A stretch of DNA of 62,000 bases from NCBI RefSeq assembly GCF_008831285.2, contig NC_045148.1, positions 5,585,001-5,647,000 of the forward strand, given 5' to 3'. Shown in pieces: positions 22,440-35,329 of the stretch. The notes under the pieces were generated by a model. That model saw nothing but the letters and a program-made list of their open reading frames with translations, was not told the DNA's origin and did not search any database. Within the stretch, counting starts at the first letter, position 1; every line of letters begins with the position of its first letter. Origin of the DNA: Nymphaea colorata (lineage: Eukaryota; Streptophyta; Magnoliopsida; Nymphaeales; Nymphaeaceae). The position numbers were made by a program, and so were the translations under genes.

Positions 22440-23160
22440 CTGCAATTGTGTGTTTTATCATTATAATTCAAAGACGGAACTAATTTAACAGAAGACAATA
22501 ATATTTTCCTAGAAAAATGTTTGCAAGTACGCTATGAGAATTGACATCCTAAAAAGTCTAAACTTGTTAGTTTGAATATAAAAAGGTCCAATGCAGCATT
22601 TGACATGTTTTTTCCCTTTATTCCATGAAAGTTTCATGTGTGCCACGTTTATAGAAACTGCGAGGTCCTCAACTTTTTAAGATTTCTCATGGTGTCTCCC
22701 AGAGTTGAAAACCAATTGTTTCACACCCTTGTAGGGGAAACAAGGACTTTTTTATATTTAAATAAGATTAACCTAGTTCAATTGATGATGATAACTACAA
22801 TAAACTAGCTTTACCTCAGTTTAAGATTCATATTCTGTGAAGGATAATACATTAGCTCTTACCTAGAAATTTACAACTGAAGTAAAATATCTTGGTTAAC
22901 ATTCCAGCATAGTGCATTGTGTTTCCTGTACATTATAAGAGAAAATTTTTCCTCATTAATTAATATCAGGTAACTTAAGGGGGACTTTTAGCAAAAGGAC
23001 ACTAACATAGCGAAATTGTAATAGATTTATGGACTACTAGTTTTTTTTTTTTAGTACTGTGTTTCGTGAATCTGCTCTAGACAAATTCATGAAAAACTGT
23101 TAGAATTCTGGTTGTCAGGCCTCTTTAAAGGTGGTACATCTATAGTTTATGCAAATTAAT
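22440..23160. other. Intergenic, no gene recognised
   Basis: AT-rich. It includes a T-tract at about 23040-23053 and words (GATTTATGGA, GAATCTGCTCTAGA, AATTCATGAA) reminiscent of the fold-back MITE at 17000, too weak to call. Confidence 0.4.
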
Positions 23161-23171
23161 TTAATACCTTG

Positions 23172-23381
23172 GTATTATTTGGATGACACCCCAAATTAAA
23201 TAGATTTTTGAAGTGTCTGGATGACATTAAAACCAAGATTTTTTAGAGAACCTGGTTTTTGAAAGGGATTAAACAACTTCGACCCCTAGGTTATTCACAA
23301 AAAAATATTTTTAAAAGGATGATCAAACACGCCAACCAATTTATAAAAAAATGATTCAAAAGGCTATCATCCAAATGCGCC
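23172..23381. mobile_element. MITE with ATTTGGATGAYA inverted ends
   Basis: The left end carries ATTTGGATGACA (23177-23188) and the right end carries its inverse TATCATCCAAAT (23365-23376), about 200 bp apart. The interior is AT-rich with AAAAAATATTTTT and GGTTTTTGAAAGG words. A similar right end (GTGTCATCCAAAC) occurs at 57088-57100. Target duplications are not clear. Confidence 0.45.
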
Positions 23382-23399
23382 CGTCTTGTTTGTGTTATT

Positions 23400-26300
23400 T
23401 CCACAAATGTGAAGCCAATGAAGTGCTTTTCCCCAGTGCTTTTCCTTTAGATATGATACTTAGAAGTGGTGAAACTAGAAATTTTAATGATTGCGCAAAT
23501 ACAAAAATTTACAATTAGGAAGAGCTATTGATATGAAAATATATAGTTTTCATGTAGATTTTTAAAATTTTAAAGAAGACACATTATTCCTGGCTTATAC
23601 GTAGCACCACTTTTGGAACTATGCAATGTTCCTGGATAGGCAAACTCAAATTGAATTGATGCATGCAAGTTAATTAGACTCAACGGTATCACTTGTCATA
23701 ATTATTTACTTTTAATTTCAATTTCTTAAACAATTTTGAAATTTTTAGGATTCTATTTATTTATGCCTTTTAGAAATACATCTAATAATATTTCATTTTA
23801 CCAACTTTATGATTGATTCAGTTCAATCACTGGGATTCAATGGATAGGCAGCCACCTATCTGATTCGATTCAATTGATTATTCTTCACATCACTACAAGA
23901 AAGACTGACTGCTCAACCAATTTTTCACCTTTGACAATGACGGACGGCTTCTCTTGAGACTGTATCTCTTGATTGATAATTAAAGTAGTGCCCAATCATT
24001 AGTAGTTCGTTCCTATTATAAAAGTGAAATATCTTGAATGACAACTAACATTACAATAAATATGAAGCATACTTCCTGAAAACTAGGGGCTTGGTTTAAG
24101 TTTTTTTTTATGCCCTGTATGAAACTACCCAGCAATTATTGGTGAAATTTCAGGGAACCCACAAAAAGATATTTTTAGTTCAAGTTTTTAAGACATGGAG
24201 TCGAGGTCACACAACAAAAAAGACAAAGACAATTAGTGTCTCAACTACCATTAGTAACGCAGTTCATATGCCACAGATTGTGCTACTAAACCTTCAGTGA
24301 TGCAATGCCATCACATCGTTGATGAGTAGTTAAGATATGTTTAGATGCAGTGAAAGGAAAAGGTACTAGCTGACGGCAATTGAAAGAAAGGAAAAGGGGA
24401 GGGGAATAGAAGAAAGAAAGGAAAAGAAAAGAAGGTAATTATTGATAAAATTTGTTTATATAACAACAAAAGTAAATGAAAAAAATATTCAAATGTCATA
24501 TATCTTAATTTTCTATAAGAAAAGAAATAATTTAGGATGGTTTAAAGTAATACCCTTAATATCTTGAAATTTGACTATACATGTGCATATATGTATTCTT
24601 TTTCTCTATCGGGAGGGAGCATGGGGTGTCTGTTCGATGCTCTGTGTGTGTGTCTGTGTTCTTCTTTTAATATGAAATAAAGTGGGCCGAACATGTGGAT
24701 AGCCACAACTGTCGAGAGGATCTCTCTCTCTCCCTCTCTCCTATCAAATATTCTTTCCTTCCCCCATTAATTCCCTTCATTTTTAGAAGTATTGAAGATA
24801 GACTGTTTTTCCCTCTCACTTTCTTTCCTCTTCCTTTTTATTTTCTTATCCAAACAAAGTTTCTTTAATACAACTCTTTTCCTTGTTTAAAATTAGACAT
24901 AAAAAAACAAAATTACATATTCTACCTATCCTTTCCCTTTGTTTCCTTCCATTAAAAAATGCTACGAGTCATTCAAGCATTGTACCATTATTAATTGAAT
25001 TATTGACACAAGTAAACAATGCTTCACTAATTATGTATTTCACATGACAACTAAATTATAATGATATTGAAAAAATATCATATAGAACTAAATCTAAGTT
25101 TCACAATCAACATTATTAGAACCACAAATTCATTAAGATTTAGAAAGGTTAATGTTTGGAATGGGGTTCAATGAGCACATTTCTACCAATAAAATTTTCA
25201 ATTAGAAAAGAAAGACATTCAAGTTAAGACAAAGGATACAAGGAAACATATCAATGGTGTAATGTAACTAGACAAAATGTAATGCCAAGTATTAATTCAT
25301 CAAATGCTACATAAAAAGATCCATCAGAAAAACATAGTACTTTCACCAGCAAACAAAAAGATAATTGAATAAATGTTTAGATGTCCAACACTAAAAGTGA
25401 TTGTTCCATATGCACACATTGAGACATGGATAGCACATATTGGGATCAATTATTGAGTATCAGCAACAAAATGCACCATCATATATGTCTTTGTCGACAT
25501 TTTAAATCATGTTTATTCGAATTATCATTGTTTTGCTATATACTCAAATTAAATTGTTATTGCCTTCTATTTTCTATGCATATATAACAATTTGAAACAA
25601 TTTCCATGTTTCTAAAGCCATAAATATATTCCATCAGATATAGTTGACTGCCAAAAACCTATTTCCCTAAATCTCTTATAATATTTGGTTCTTTTTATGT
25701 GCAACATGAGAAGTCAAATTGGTTAGTGGCATTGTTGATTGGTTATGTATATAATAGTTTAAAGTACCTCATGGTATTAGACTACAAGTACGTTCATGTA
25801 GTACATAATGTCAGAAACTAAGCGTTGATTTATTCACTATAACTATAGTACCATTTTGTTATATCATAAATTTTCTTTGCACCTATTTTCACAAGTTCAA
25901 TACAATGAAGTAAAAAGTAAACCAGTTTTTTCTCTAAAGTGTTCCATAGTAAAGTTGAAAAAAATGTACAAAGTAAAATCAAATGACCTTTTTTTGTTTT
26001 CCTCTATAAACTTCTAATTCAGATTGCATTGCATGCTTGAGCTTGCATTATCAAACTAAATCTCAGTTCGAGATTAATTCAAATGGTGCAAGAGCTTATG
26101 CACATGCAGTTCGTTGCTCACCCTTTATCTCCTTATATAATTGGGAAACCACCTATGGAGCAACAAATAGATGTTAGGACAACTTTACATCTTAAAGAGA
26201 GCATTTAATTTAGTGGCTGAAAAAACATGTTACAACAAAGGAGAATATATTCACAGTATCCCTGAACGAGTTGTTGCTAAAATAATGTGTTGAACCATGT

Positions 26301-27880
26301 GGATGTTTTGCTTCGTAAGATGTCCTTAGCATTAAACTTAATAAATCTAGTGATACATAGGAATGTTTGCACAAAAGTAAAGTATCTCCATTTTTGCGAT
26401 GAATAGAAATTCAAACTTTTGAACAATGTGACAGCTCATCCCACCATGGAGAAAAGCTTATCTTTACTTGAGCTTGACTTTGAATAGTCCTTATTCATAT
26501 ATAAAAAATACAATTGTTCCACTATAATCTATGCTCTTTTGAGATACAATGCCCTAAAAATAATTGCATCATATAATTCCTTCTCTGTACTAAATGTTTA
26601 CATGTTCAACTAGACAACAATATATCTATTTAGACAATCATTAGAATGTGGAGCAGCTAACCTACCCACTAATTGAAAGGACCACCCATGCCACATATAT
26701 ATAGGTCATGATCTCCTTGCAAGTATGGAAATTGATTCTCTGTCCTCTTCATTTGTTTGATCAGGTAGGGAGATCGTGTTGTACTTGCCATGGTACAAGA
26801 ATTCTTTGTTTTAGATAGTTCATTTGCATTTGTGATCATTTCACAACAATGATGAAACGTACCATGGGATGCCAAGCTCTATTTGCCAAATTTAGATGTC
26901 AGAGAGTTTTTCAGGGTTAACATGCAGCTCTCTAGTGCATATGTGTGAAAAAAAAAAAAGATGTGACGTATAGAAGAGAAGAATCTGTGTGTAGCATGTA
27001 AACATATGGAATGTAATGGATATGATCAGAATGTATACCCGTCAAATGATTGACTATTTTGCCAACTTTAGGAAGATGAATAGTGAGACAACAAGCAACA
27101 TGACCAAATTTTGTATCTTCAACTTCTTATTTGATAGCACTCATGTATTTAATTCACTAGCATAATTTACTTGTGAATATCTGCAGAAAAGGATAGAGGA
27201 TGGAGCATTAGGAGATAAACTAAAAGTGTAACTACCATAACCATCATTAAAATTGACCAAGTAACCACTAATAGCTTTCCACATTTAAAGGAAAAAGCAA
27301 AACTTGAGTGACCAAAGAAGAAAATTTCCATCTATTTAGCTCAATTTCAAACTCTTGCTAAAACTTCAAATATTTTTCTTCTTCCAATAGTCTAAGCGTT
27401 AATATTTACAAGATCAATCAAATATGATACAGTTGCATGATTGATCTTTGTAAATATACTTTGCAGTTTATATAATTCCCAATTTCATTTTGTCTATTTA
27501 TTTCTTTTAAAAGCAATGGTGAAGGGAAAAATCTGCTTTGGTAAGGTGGATGTAGCTTTGGTCTTAAATGTTCAAAATGCCTATTCCTAAACTGCAACAA
27601 GCAGACTTTCTTAAGGTTACTCTTGGTTTTAATATATAGAATCCATTTTTTCAGATTTTCTTGATAAATAATCATGTAAATCATAAGCACAATGTCAAAT
27701 TGAAAAAGGAAAAAAAAATTATGAATTGTACACAAACGTCATGGGGACATTCATCTACTGTGTCATATCCAATATTTGAGGCAATGAACAGCATGAGGGT
27801 TTCATCATCTCAAGATTTGTAATGTCTAAATCTTTGATCCAATTGTATGCCAAAATAGAAGGCTAAAGCAAACAGGTCGA
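23400..27880. other. Long AT-rich intergenic stretch, no gene recognised
   Basis: About 4.5 kb with no domain, no credible exon chain and no RNA gene in either strand. It contains a purine-rich patch (24360-24440), a CT patch (24720-24745) and an A-tract (26948-26960). The open frames at 26669-26875 and 27418-27735 (minus) have no support. Confidence 0.5.
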
Positions 27881-27881
27881 T

Positions 27882-28097
<216 letters not shown>

Positions 28098-29304
28098 TAT
28101 TAAACCTTTGACAAGGAGTTAGGGGATTATAGCCTCACAGTAGTAGTGGAAACATCACATCCAAAACCTGAAAGAGCATAAGCAACAAATCAAGTAGAAG
28201 TACTAGTATAGTAAGCAAAAATGTCCCTCCCGCAAGGCAACACTAACATAACGGACAAGGTAAGTAATTTATCTAAAGGACACTGCATGAGCCAAATGAT
28301 TCTCCATGTTGTGAACAACCAGCATCTTTTTAATTGTCTATCTTTGTTTACATGTTGTGACCTAATGGTGGCAACAATCTTAGTTTGGAATTCATGATGT
28401 CATCTATGAGGCCAAGAAATAGCATTCCCAGCAAAGCATACAGATAGGTGGCTATATGTACTATGCAGAGCCCCCATTGTTGATGCATAGGTGCACTAGC
28501 CTGTGCATATAATCAGCTTCAAAGCACACCCATTAAACTAGAAAGTTACAATACGGCAGCGACGAGACAGCAGTGAAGCATTCAACAGCAGCGAAGGCCT
28601 GAGAAGCCAGAGGCAGTAGTAGAATCAACAATGAAGACCACAGATGGGCCAGAGACGACGGAGGAGAGACCAAAATGTATGTCAAGTACAGTGCCAGTAA
28701 CAATTGCAAAGGGAACTAAAAACAACAGCATGGGCTCCTGAAAAACAACAATGATGGATTAGAGGATTGAAAATGGGAATAGATTGGCCCAAAAAGCAAG
28801 AGCACTCAGTACTGAGTCCACGAACAACCCTTGGGAGAGCCCTCCACACCACACGGCTTCTTCAATTTATCTTCTTACTTTAATCTTTTTCTCCTTCTTT
28901 CATCTCTACCATTTCTTTTCTTTTCATTTCTTCATCCTCTTCCTCCTACATGGTGAGCTTTTCTTCCAACATGGACGTGTGGTGTCTTCTTCATCAAGGG
29001 TGAATTTCAGGTTATGCAGGCTGCTTCTTGTGCCTTGCATCATATGAAAGAACTTTTCAGCATGTACAAAATCTCGGTCCTGTAGACGACTAGGAGCCAA
29101 TCTTCTCCTTTCATGCATTAGAGGCTGGCCATCTTGGGACATGTAGGTCATGTATTGGGCATTCTTAGTATAATGAAGTACTCTGTGTGACTTGTCTTGT
29201 AAGATTATGAGATGTTTGATTTTACTTATAGATCTTTAATTTGTTACTATCTTTTTGGGGGCAGAAATTTTGCTATTTAGATTCAAGCACATAAGTGACT
29301 TGGG
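28098..29304. other. Region upstream of the hAT transposase, no 5' terminus found
   Basis: This should contain the 5' end of the hAT element, but no CAGGGGCAGAGGC-like terminus or GCCATATA duplication partner is visible. The open frame at 28784-29047 is a Phe/Ser-rich low-complexity frame without support. Confidence 0.35.
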
Positions 29305-31767
29305 ATGTTAAAAAAACAAGTTATTGATCAAGAGGGAGAAAACCAAGAGGAAAGAAACCAAAGGGGAGAAAACCAAGGGGGAGAAAATAAAGAGGGAGAA
29401 AACCAAAATGCTGGTTGTTCTAGTTCGAAAGCTCTTGATCTTGTTCTTTGTGACTCAGATTTTCCACCTTTTAAGTATTCAAAAATTGAAACTGCAGAAA
29501 GCATCGTGCGTGATCCAGGGTTGCGACGTCCTATATGGGAGATATCAGTAAATGGGAGAGATGAAGTTAGGCGAGCATATATTAATTATGGGTCATATCA
29601 GCACAAGCTTCATAGATATCCAGTGTCAAGTCCTTCAAATCATCATCGTAAATTTCAAGCTTCATGGTTTCAAAAATTTTCATGGTTAGAATATTCTCCC
29701 AAGACAGATAGTACATACTGTTTGCCGTGTTATCTTTTCAATACTCCATATTCAAATGACAGTCCATTTATTACTGAAAGATTCAAAGTTTGGAAGAGGG
29801 TGGGTGGTAGTGAGAAAACATGTGCATTTCGTATTCATGAAGGGACAAGTCAAAATTCACCCCATAATATGAATGTGAGTGCATTTAATGACTTAAGTCG
29901 TCAAAGCAAACACATAGATAAAATGATTGAAAAACAAAGTTCAGAGTTTGTTCACAACAATCGCTTGAGATTGAAGGCATCTGTAGACGTAGTTCGTTGG
30001 TTAGCATTTCAAGCTTGTGCTTTTAGAGGCCATGATGAAAGTTTAAGTTCAATTAATCAAGGTAACTTTATTGAGTTCATTAAAACTTTAGCTAGTTATA
30101 ATGACAGAGTTGTACAATTTGTCTTGAATAATGCTCCAAAGAATGTTAAATATACATCACCAACAGTTTAGAAAGAAATTTTACATGTTTTTGCAAGTAA
30201 AGTGAAAGCTAAAATTATAGAAGAAATTGGTGTTGCTAAATATTGTATTATTATTGACGAAGCTCGAGATGAGTCCAAGAGAGAGAAAATGGCTGTTGTT
30301 CTTAGATTTGTTAATAAGCAAGGTCAAGTTCAAGAGCGATTTTTAGATGTTGTGCGTGTAAGGGATACCATAGCAATTACTTTGAAGAATGCAATTTCAA
30401 CTTTGTTGTCTCAACATAATCTTAGCATTCAAGATGTATGGGGTCAAGGATATGATAGTGATAGTAATATGCGAGGTAATGGATTGCAAGCATTAAATTT
30501 GAATGAATGTCCTTATGCATATTATGTTCATTGTTTTGCTCACAGATTACAACTTGCACTTGTTGCAGCTTCAAAAAAATTTGGCCAAGTTCATAAATTT
30601 TTTGAACGGTTAACATATGTAATTAATGTTATTAGTGCAAATAGTAAACGTAATGATGAATTGCATGAAGCTCAAGCAAATGAATTTGCATTCAGAATTG
30701 ATGTAGATGAACTTGAAACTGGAAGAGGACTTAATCAAATTGGATCACTACAGCGGCCTGGTGATACTAAATGGGGATCTCATTTTGTGTCTGTGTGAAG
30801 TTTAATAAAAATGTTCAATGCAACATGTGTAGTGTTGAAAAATTTAAGAGACAATGGATCAACATCTCAAATACGGGGTGAATGTCTTTCAGCTTACGAC
30901 ATGATCACATCCTTTGACTTTGTATTTATTTTACATTTGATACAACAAATTTTGGGACAGAGTGGTACTCTTTGTCAGTCATTGCAAAGGCAAAGGCAAA
31001 GCATTTTAAATGCAATGGCTATGGTTTATAATTCAAAAAAGTTCCTACAAGAACTTAGGAAAAATGGTTGGGATTCATTTATAGATACTGTGGGAGCATT
31101 TTGTGTGACACATGATATCCCTATTCCAGATATGGATGCTCAATATTTTGTTAGAGGATCACATTCTCGTCATGAATGCAATTTTATTACAGTGAGACAT
31201 CATTATCATGTCGATATTTTTGTTGCCGCCATTGATTCTCAACTGGTAGAGTTGAGTAGTAGATTTAATGAAAATTCTATGGAAATACTACGTTTGATGT
31301 CGACATTCGACCCTAGAGATCAATATGAGTCATTTAATGCACAAGATGCATACACTCTTGCGGAGAAGTTTTATCCTGAAGATTTTCTAGACTCAGATCT
31401 TATAAGTTTAAATTATCAGTTGAGGCATTATAAGAATGATATTTGTCATCATCCAAGTTTTCAAAATTTGTGTACACTATCAGATGTATGTCAAGCAATG
31501 GTACATAGTAGAAAAAGTGAAGGATATCCTTATGTATACAAATTGCTTAGTCTCATTCTAACGCTTCATGTCTCCATTGCAACCACAGAAAGGGCATTCT
31601 CTGCAATGAAGCTTATTAAAACAAGATTGCGTAACAAAATGGAGGATGAATTCTTTGCAGATTGTTTGTTTTTCTATATTGAGAAAGAAATTGCTCAAAT
31701 GTTTGATTCCAATGATATTATTGATGCCTTTTACAAGATGAAAAGTCGTAGAGTACAATTGCAATAG
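29305..31767 (+). pseudogene. hAT transposase of the zf-TTF / DUF4371 type, two nonsense codons
   Basis: Cut-and-paste transposase of the plant 'TTF-type zinc finger' hAT group. One reading frame of 821 codons (including the final stop) runs through, broken only by TAG at 30169-30171 (codon 289) and TGA at 30796-30798 (codon 498). Order: a GENQ-rich repeat (residues 11-34), the TTF zinc finger with YINYGSYQ, WFQKFSWLEYS and CLPCYLF (about 90-146), then DUF4371 with IIIDEARDES, which holds the likely first catalytic Asp (residue 318). Next are GQGYDSDSNMRG with the second Asp (384), HCFAHRLQLALVAASKKFGQ, and the C-terminal hAT dimerisation region SIATTERAFSAMKLIKTRLR near residue 755. No frameshifts are seen. 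The length is normal for the family. Loss is recent, or one break could be a sequencing error. Confidence 0.9.
29332..29410 (+). repeat. Short in-frame tandem repeat in the transposase N-terminus
   Basis: About four degenerate copies of a GGGAGAAAACCAA-type unit, read as repeated GEN-Q peptides (residues 11-34). The unit length varies in multiples of three, so the frame is kept. Confidence 0.7.
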
Positions 31768-32244
31768 GTAAAATATTTTGTTGCATCATTTTTATGTTAA
31801 TGTTTATTTGAGTCATTATTTAGTTTCAATAATAAATGATGTGGTTTTTGTTTACATTTTATTATGCAGGTGAATGAATGATGATATGTAACTATTTTCA
31901 ATAAAAACAGAAGAAAAAATTGATTGTGTTACATACAAATAATACAAAACTGCTTGTTTTAGGTAAGTAATATGTTTTGATTTTGGGGTTTATAAATGTA
32001 TTTGTTTGCTATATTTTGAGTTGTGATATTTGCATGTCCACCTTATGTTCACTGCTTACACTTACGTCACTGTAATATAAATAAAACACCTTATCTACTG
32101 AGGACAGATCGCGCTTTGTGCTAATGACACAAGCAATTATTAAATGTGTCGTAGGACAGGTCGTGCTTCACGTTCAAGACGTGGGCAATTATATATGACA
32201 TATGTTCACTTTTATTATATTGTGGTTTGCAAATATTATCTAAA

Positions 32245-32277
<33 letters not shown>

Positions 32278-32337
32278 AGATTATAGTTCGTTGGACCGTT
32301 TGGCCCACCCCTGAAAAAAACCCTGCCTCTGCCCCTG
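31768..32337 (+). mobile_element. 3' flank and 3' terminus of the hAT element
   Basis: Non-coding tail of the transposon. It ends in GCCTCTGCCCCTG at 32325-32337, whose inverse CAGGGGCAGAGGC is a typical plant hAT terminus, preceded by CCACCCCTGAAAAAAACCC. The eight bases that follow are GCCATATA, but the matching left copy was not found. A (GT)n(AT)n tract lies at 32248-32276. Confidence 0.65.
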
Positions 32338-32345
32338 GCCATATA

Positions 32346-33777
32346 CGCCTCGGTCATGCATTGGCCTTGTTGCTTGATTCGTAATTAATGGCTAAAGTGC
32401 TTTCTGCTTGATTTTTTTTTTTTAAATGATACGAGATCTGGAGTTATTGTTATCTAGTTTTTGAAATAGAAATTATATTGATTTGATATTGTATTGAGTG
32501 TCATTAGATGTTAGTGCAGTTTTAGGGTCATATCCTTGCACGATCATCAATCTTGACAGGATTTGAGTGACATTTACTTTACTCTTATTTAATGTCTTAC
32601 ATAGTTGGTTTCCTTTTAGGATGTTTCAACCTTCACAACTCCATAGTTTTCCATTCATTAGTTTTTGTTTCTTAAATTTGCTTGGTTGATTCGTTAAATT
32701 ATTAAATCAAAATTCAGGCTTTTGAGTTATTTGAGAATATATAATTTCGTCGTATCATATTTTTATAAGGAACCTGTGAGAGCTGTAGCAGTCTCGATGC
32801 CTGCCCAATAGGTATTTAGTTCAATTTTTAGGTTCTCAGATGTATTTTTATGCATTTAGTAACTTTAAAGTATCTCTATATAGGAAACAACAAAGAAAAA
32901 TAGGACTGAAGATTCCCCTATTTCCTTTGTCATTGGGGTCCTGGGCTGCGGTGGCCTGAGTGAGCAGCGGATTACTTTTAGGTCGATAACATTCTTACTT
33001 TTAATGGCCCAAGGGAGTAGCAGCCACAAGAATGAAAGCAAAGATATGTCATCAACATGTACACCATCCCAACTAACTATGCAATGCCCCTTGAGGCAGA
33101 TGCCAGGTATTTTTCATATGTGATTTCCTTGGCATAGCTATATAACTTCTTCTATAGATGGCTGAATTTACTAAATTTTCTCTAGTACACTAAACTGCAT
33201 ATTTTCGTGGAAGTTGTAAGAGTAAATGAAAATCATGGACTTAAATTAGGTTTTGATATCATATGCTGGAACTGTTGATTTTTTTTTCTCTTTGCAGGCT
33301 AAGATGCCTGATGTGAGATCTGCAATTTCCAAAGGCAACAAAGAGGAGACTGATATTTTGATATTGATGGCAGAAATATATTTAAATTTGGTTATTTTTT
33401 TCTAGACTTTAGTCTATAGTAATAAATGTACAAATAGTACTATTAGCGGATGAAAATTAAAAACTAGAAATTGCAGCAGCTGGTAATTAAAGATAACATA
33501 GAAAATATTTAAAGATACTCATTTGAAAATAAAGAAACCTTGAGGGACTGGTGTGGGCACACCAGCCCATATGTGGGCCTCTTCTCATAGGTGATTATGC
33601 AACTAACAACTGGTCTATAACTTTGGCTGCAAATGGGTAGCCAGACCAATCAGCAGTGGCCGAAGAAGAAGGGTTAGCCAGCAGCAACCGCACATCTCTA
33701 TTGGAAAGATAGTTGTCCGATGAGTGGATGGGGTCTTACATGTAGACCATGTTAACTGTGTTCACCATGCATGTAAC
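32346..33777. other. Intergenic, no gene recognised
   Basis: AT-rich. Two short stretches look exon-like by being bounded by AG and GT (about 33000-33110 and 33299-33370), but no protein similarity supports them. Confidence 0.35.
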
Positions 33778-33785
33778 CCCTGAAG

Positions 33786-33988
33786 CAGGGGCAAAATCAG
33801 CAAGTTTTCTCTGTGGGGTACTAAATAAATAGTTAACTCCCATGTCTGCGAGACAGTGACATGGGCCTCATGGTGCTGCTCCATATAACTAGACCCAAGC
33901 CCACCCAAATCCAACTACCAAATTAAAGTTTCAGAGTAACCTGCATGGGGGCCTGTGCCCCACGGAGACCCAGGTATCGCTGCCCCTG
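33786..33988. mobile_element. hAT-type MITE with perfect 8-bp target duplication
   Basis: 203 bp starting CAGGGGCA and ending TGCCCCTG, with a longer degenerate inverted repeat further in (CTCTGTGGGG against CTCCGTGGGG inverted). Exact 8-bp duplication CCCTGAAG at 33778-33785 and 33989-33996. The first eight bases match the inverse of the terminus of the hAT transposase element at 32337, so that element's enzyme could in principle have moved it. It encodes nothing. Confidence 0.85.
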
Positions 33989-34837
33989 CCCTGAAGTTCT
34001 TAGTGGAGTAATGGAAGAAGCAGTTGTCTAAAGTACTTCAAAGTAACTTCTATGCGATCTCTAACAGCATTAATTAAGACTAATCAACGTAAAACATTCG
34101 CTTTTTCCAATGTGTTTACACGTTTCCATAAGCTGGAAACAATCAGGAATTGATTTTTAAATCCCTAATTATAATGTGCATTTTGTTCTTTATTCGTAAC
34201 TTTTTTTACATGCATGTGAAAAGTTGGATCTATTCAATTATACGTGTGAAAAAATGCATATGTGTTTCCTATTATTTTTTTTCATAGTTGACTTGCAAAA
34301 AAATCCTTCATTAATAAATGCAGGGTTTTCTTTTGGGCCATATTTGGACCGCGATGTACGTCTCATGGTCAACTAAGATGAAGTTTGCTCAGACTCCCAA
34401 TAAATGGAGGATAAATTTAAAACTTCTATAAATTATATAAAACGATGAATGCAAAGAAAAATAGATAATAAATTTAGTACTGCTATAGAAAACACTAAAC
34501 TAATTTGGGAAATATGCTAATAAAAAAACATTACATTAAATAAATGTTATAGTTTTAAATAGAACCTCGACTTTACAAACTAAAACCAAAACTTGTGAAT
34601 TGGACATTGGAAGATATAACAGCTTGTCGTAGAAAATGAACAGTAGTGAAGATGGTGAGTCTCTTTTCACGTATAGCATCGATGTTCATAATTAAGAGCA
34701 CTAATCCAAGTAATGCAGCTCAACTTACGATCAATTTGGCAAAAAAAATCTTGGATCATATATACTCAATAAGTCATTTCTTAATAAATTTATTAATTCT
34801 GTTAATGAACTTCAACGAGTAAACTTATCTCAAAAAG

Positions 34838-34868
<31 letters not shown>

Positions 34869-34896
34869 CATGTAATGTACTTTTTATATTCGGGTT

Positions 34897-34969
34897 CAGT
34901 TTGACCCTACCAGGATTCAAGGTTGGACTGTTTGGCTCACCCCTGAAAAAAATCCTGGCTCCGCCCCTA
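34897..34969. mobile_element. Second hAT 3' terminus (fragment)
   Basis: TTGGACTGTTTGGCTCACC, CTGAAAAAAATCCTGGC and TCCGCCCCTA match the terminus of the hAT element at 32290-32337 almost base for base. Only the terminal part is recognisable, and TA microsatellites lie on both sides. Confidence 0.65.
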
Positions 34970-34989
34970 TATATATATATATATATATC

Positions 34990-35329
34990 ATCGATACCCT
35001 TCATATTAACATTATCTTTTTTGGGGTAAACATTGAGAAATTTTTTCTACAGTTAACTCTATTATTGAATATGGCAAGTATATTTTAGCGATTACTCACG
35101 AATTTATTTCTTTGACACCAAGGAGAGCCATCACATCGAGGTTATATGATTTCTGCTCATGAATTGCGATACGTCAATGACAATGAGACCCAAATTAATT
35201 GTCGATCGTGTACAAGTTTGATTGCTATGGTTTCCTGATCATTATCTAAGGTATTCTAAAGATTGTCAGTTTCACTATCAATGCACAAGCTGTAGATGAA
35301 GTCATCTAGAGCATCAGCTGGCCTGTGAG
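34990..35329. other. Intergenic, no gene recognised
   Basis: AT-rich sequence between the hAT fragment and the Copia-1 LTR. No structure is seen. Confidence 0.4.

Noticed and set aside
28784-29047. N-terminal exon of the hAT transposase
   Set aside because: Phe/Ser-rich low-complexity frame without similarity to TTF-type transposases; the frame from 29305 already has a normal N-terminus.
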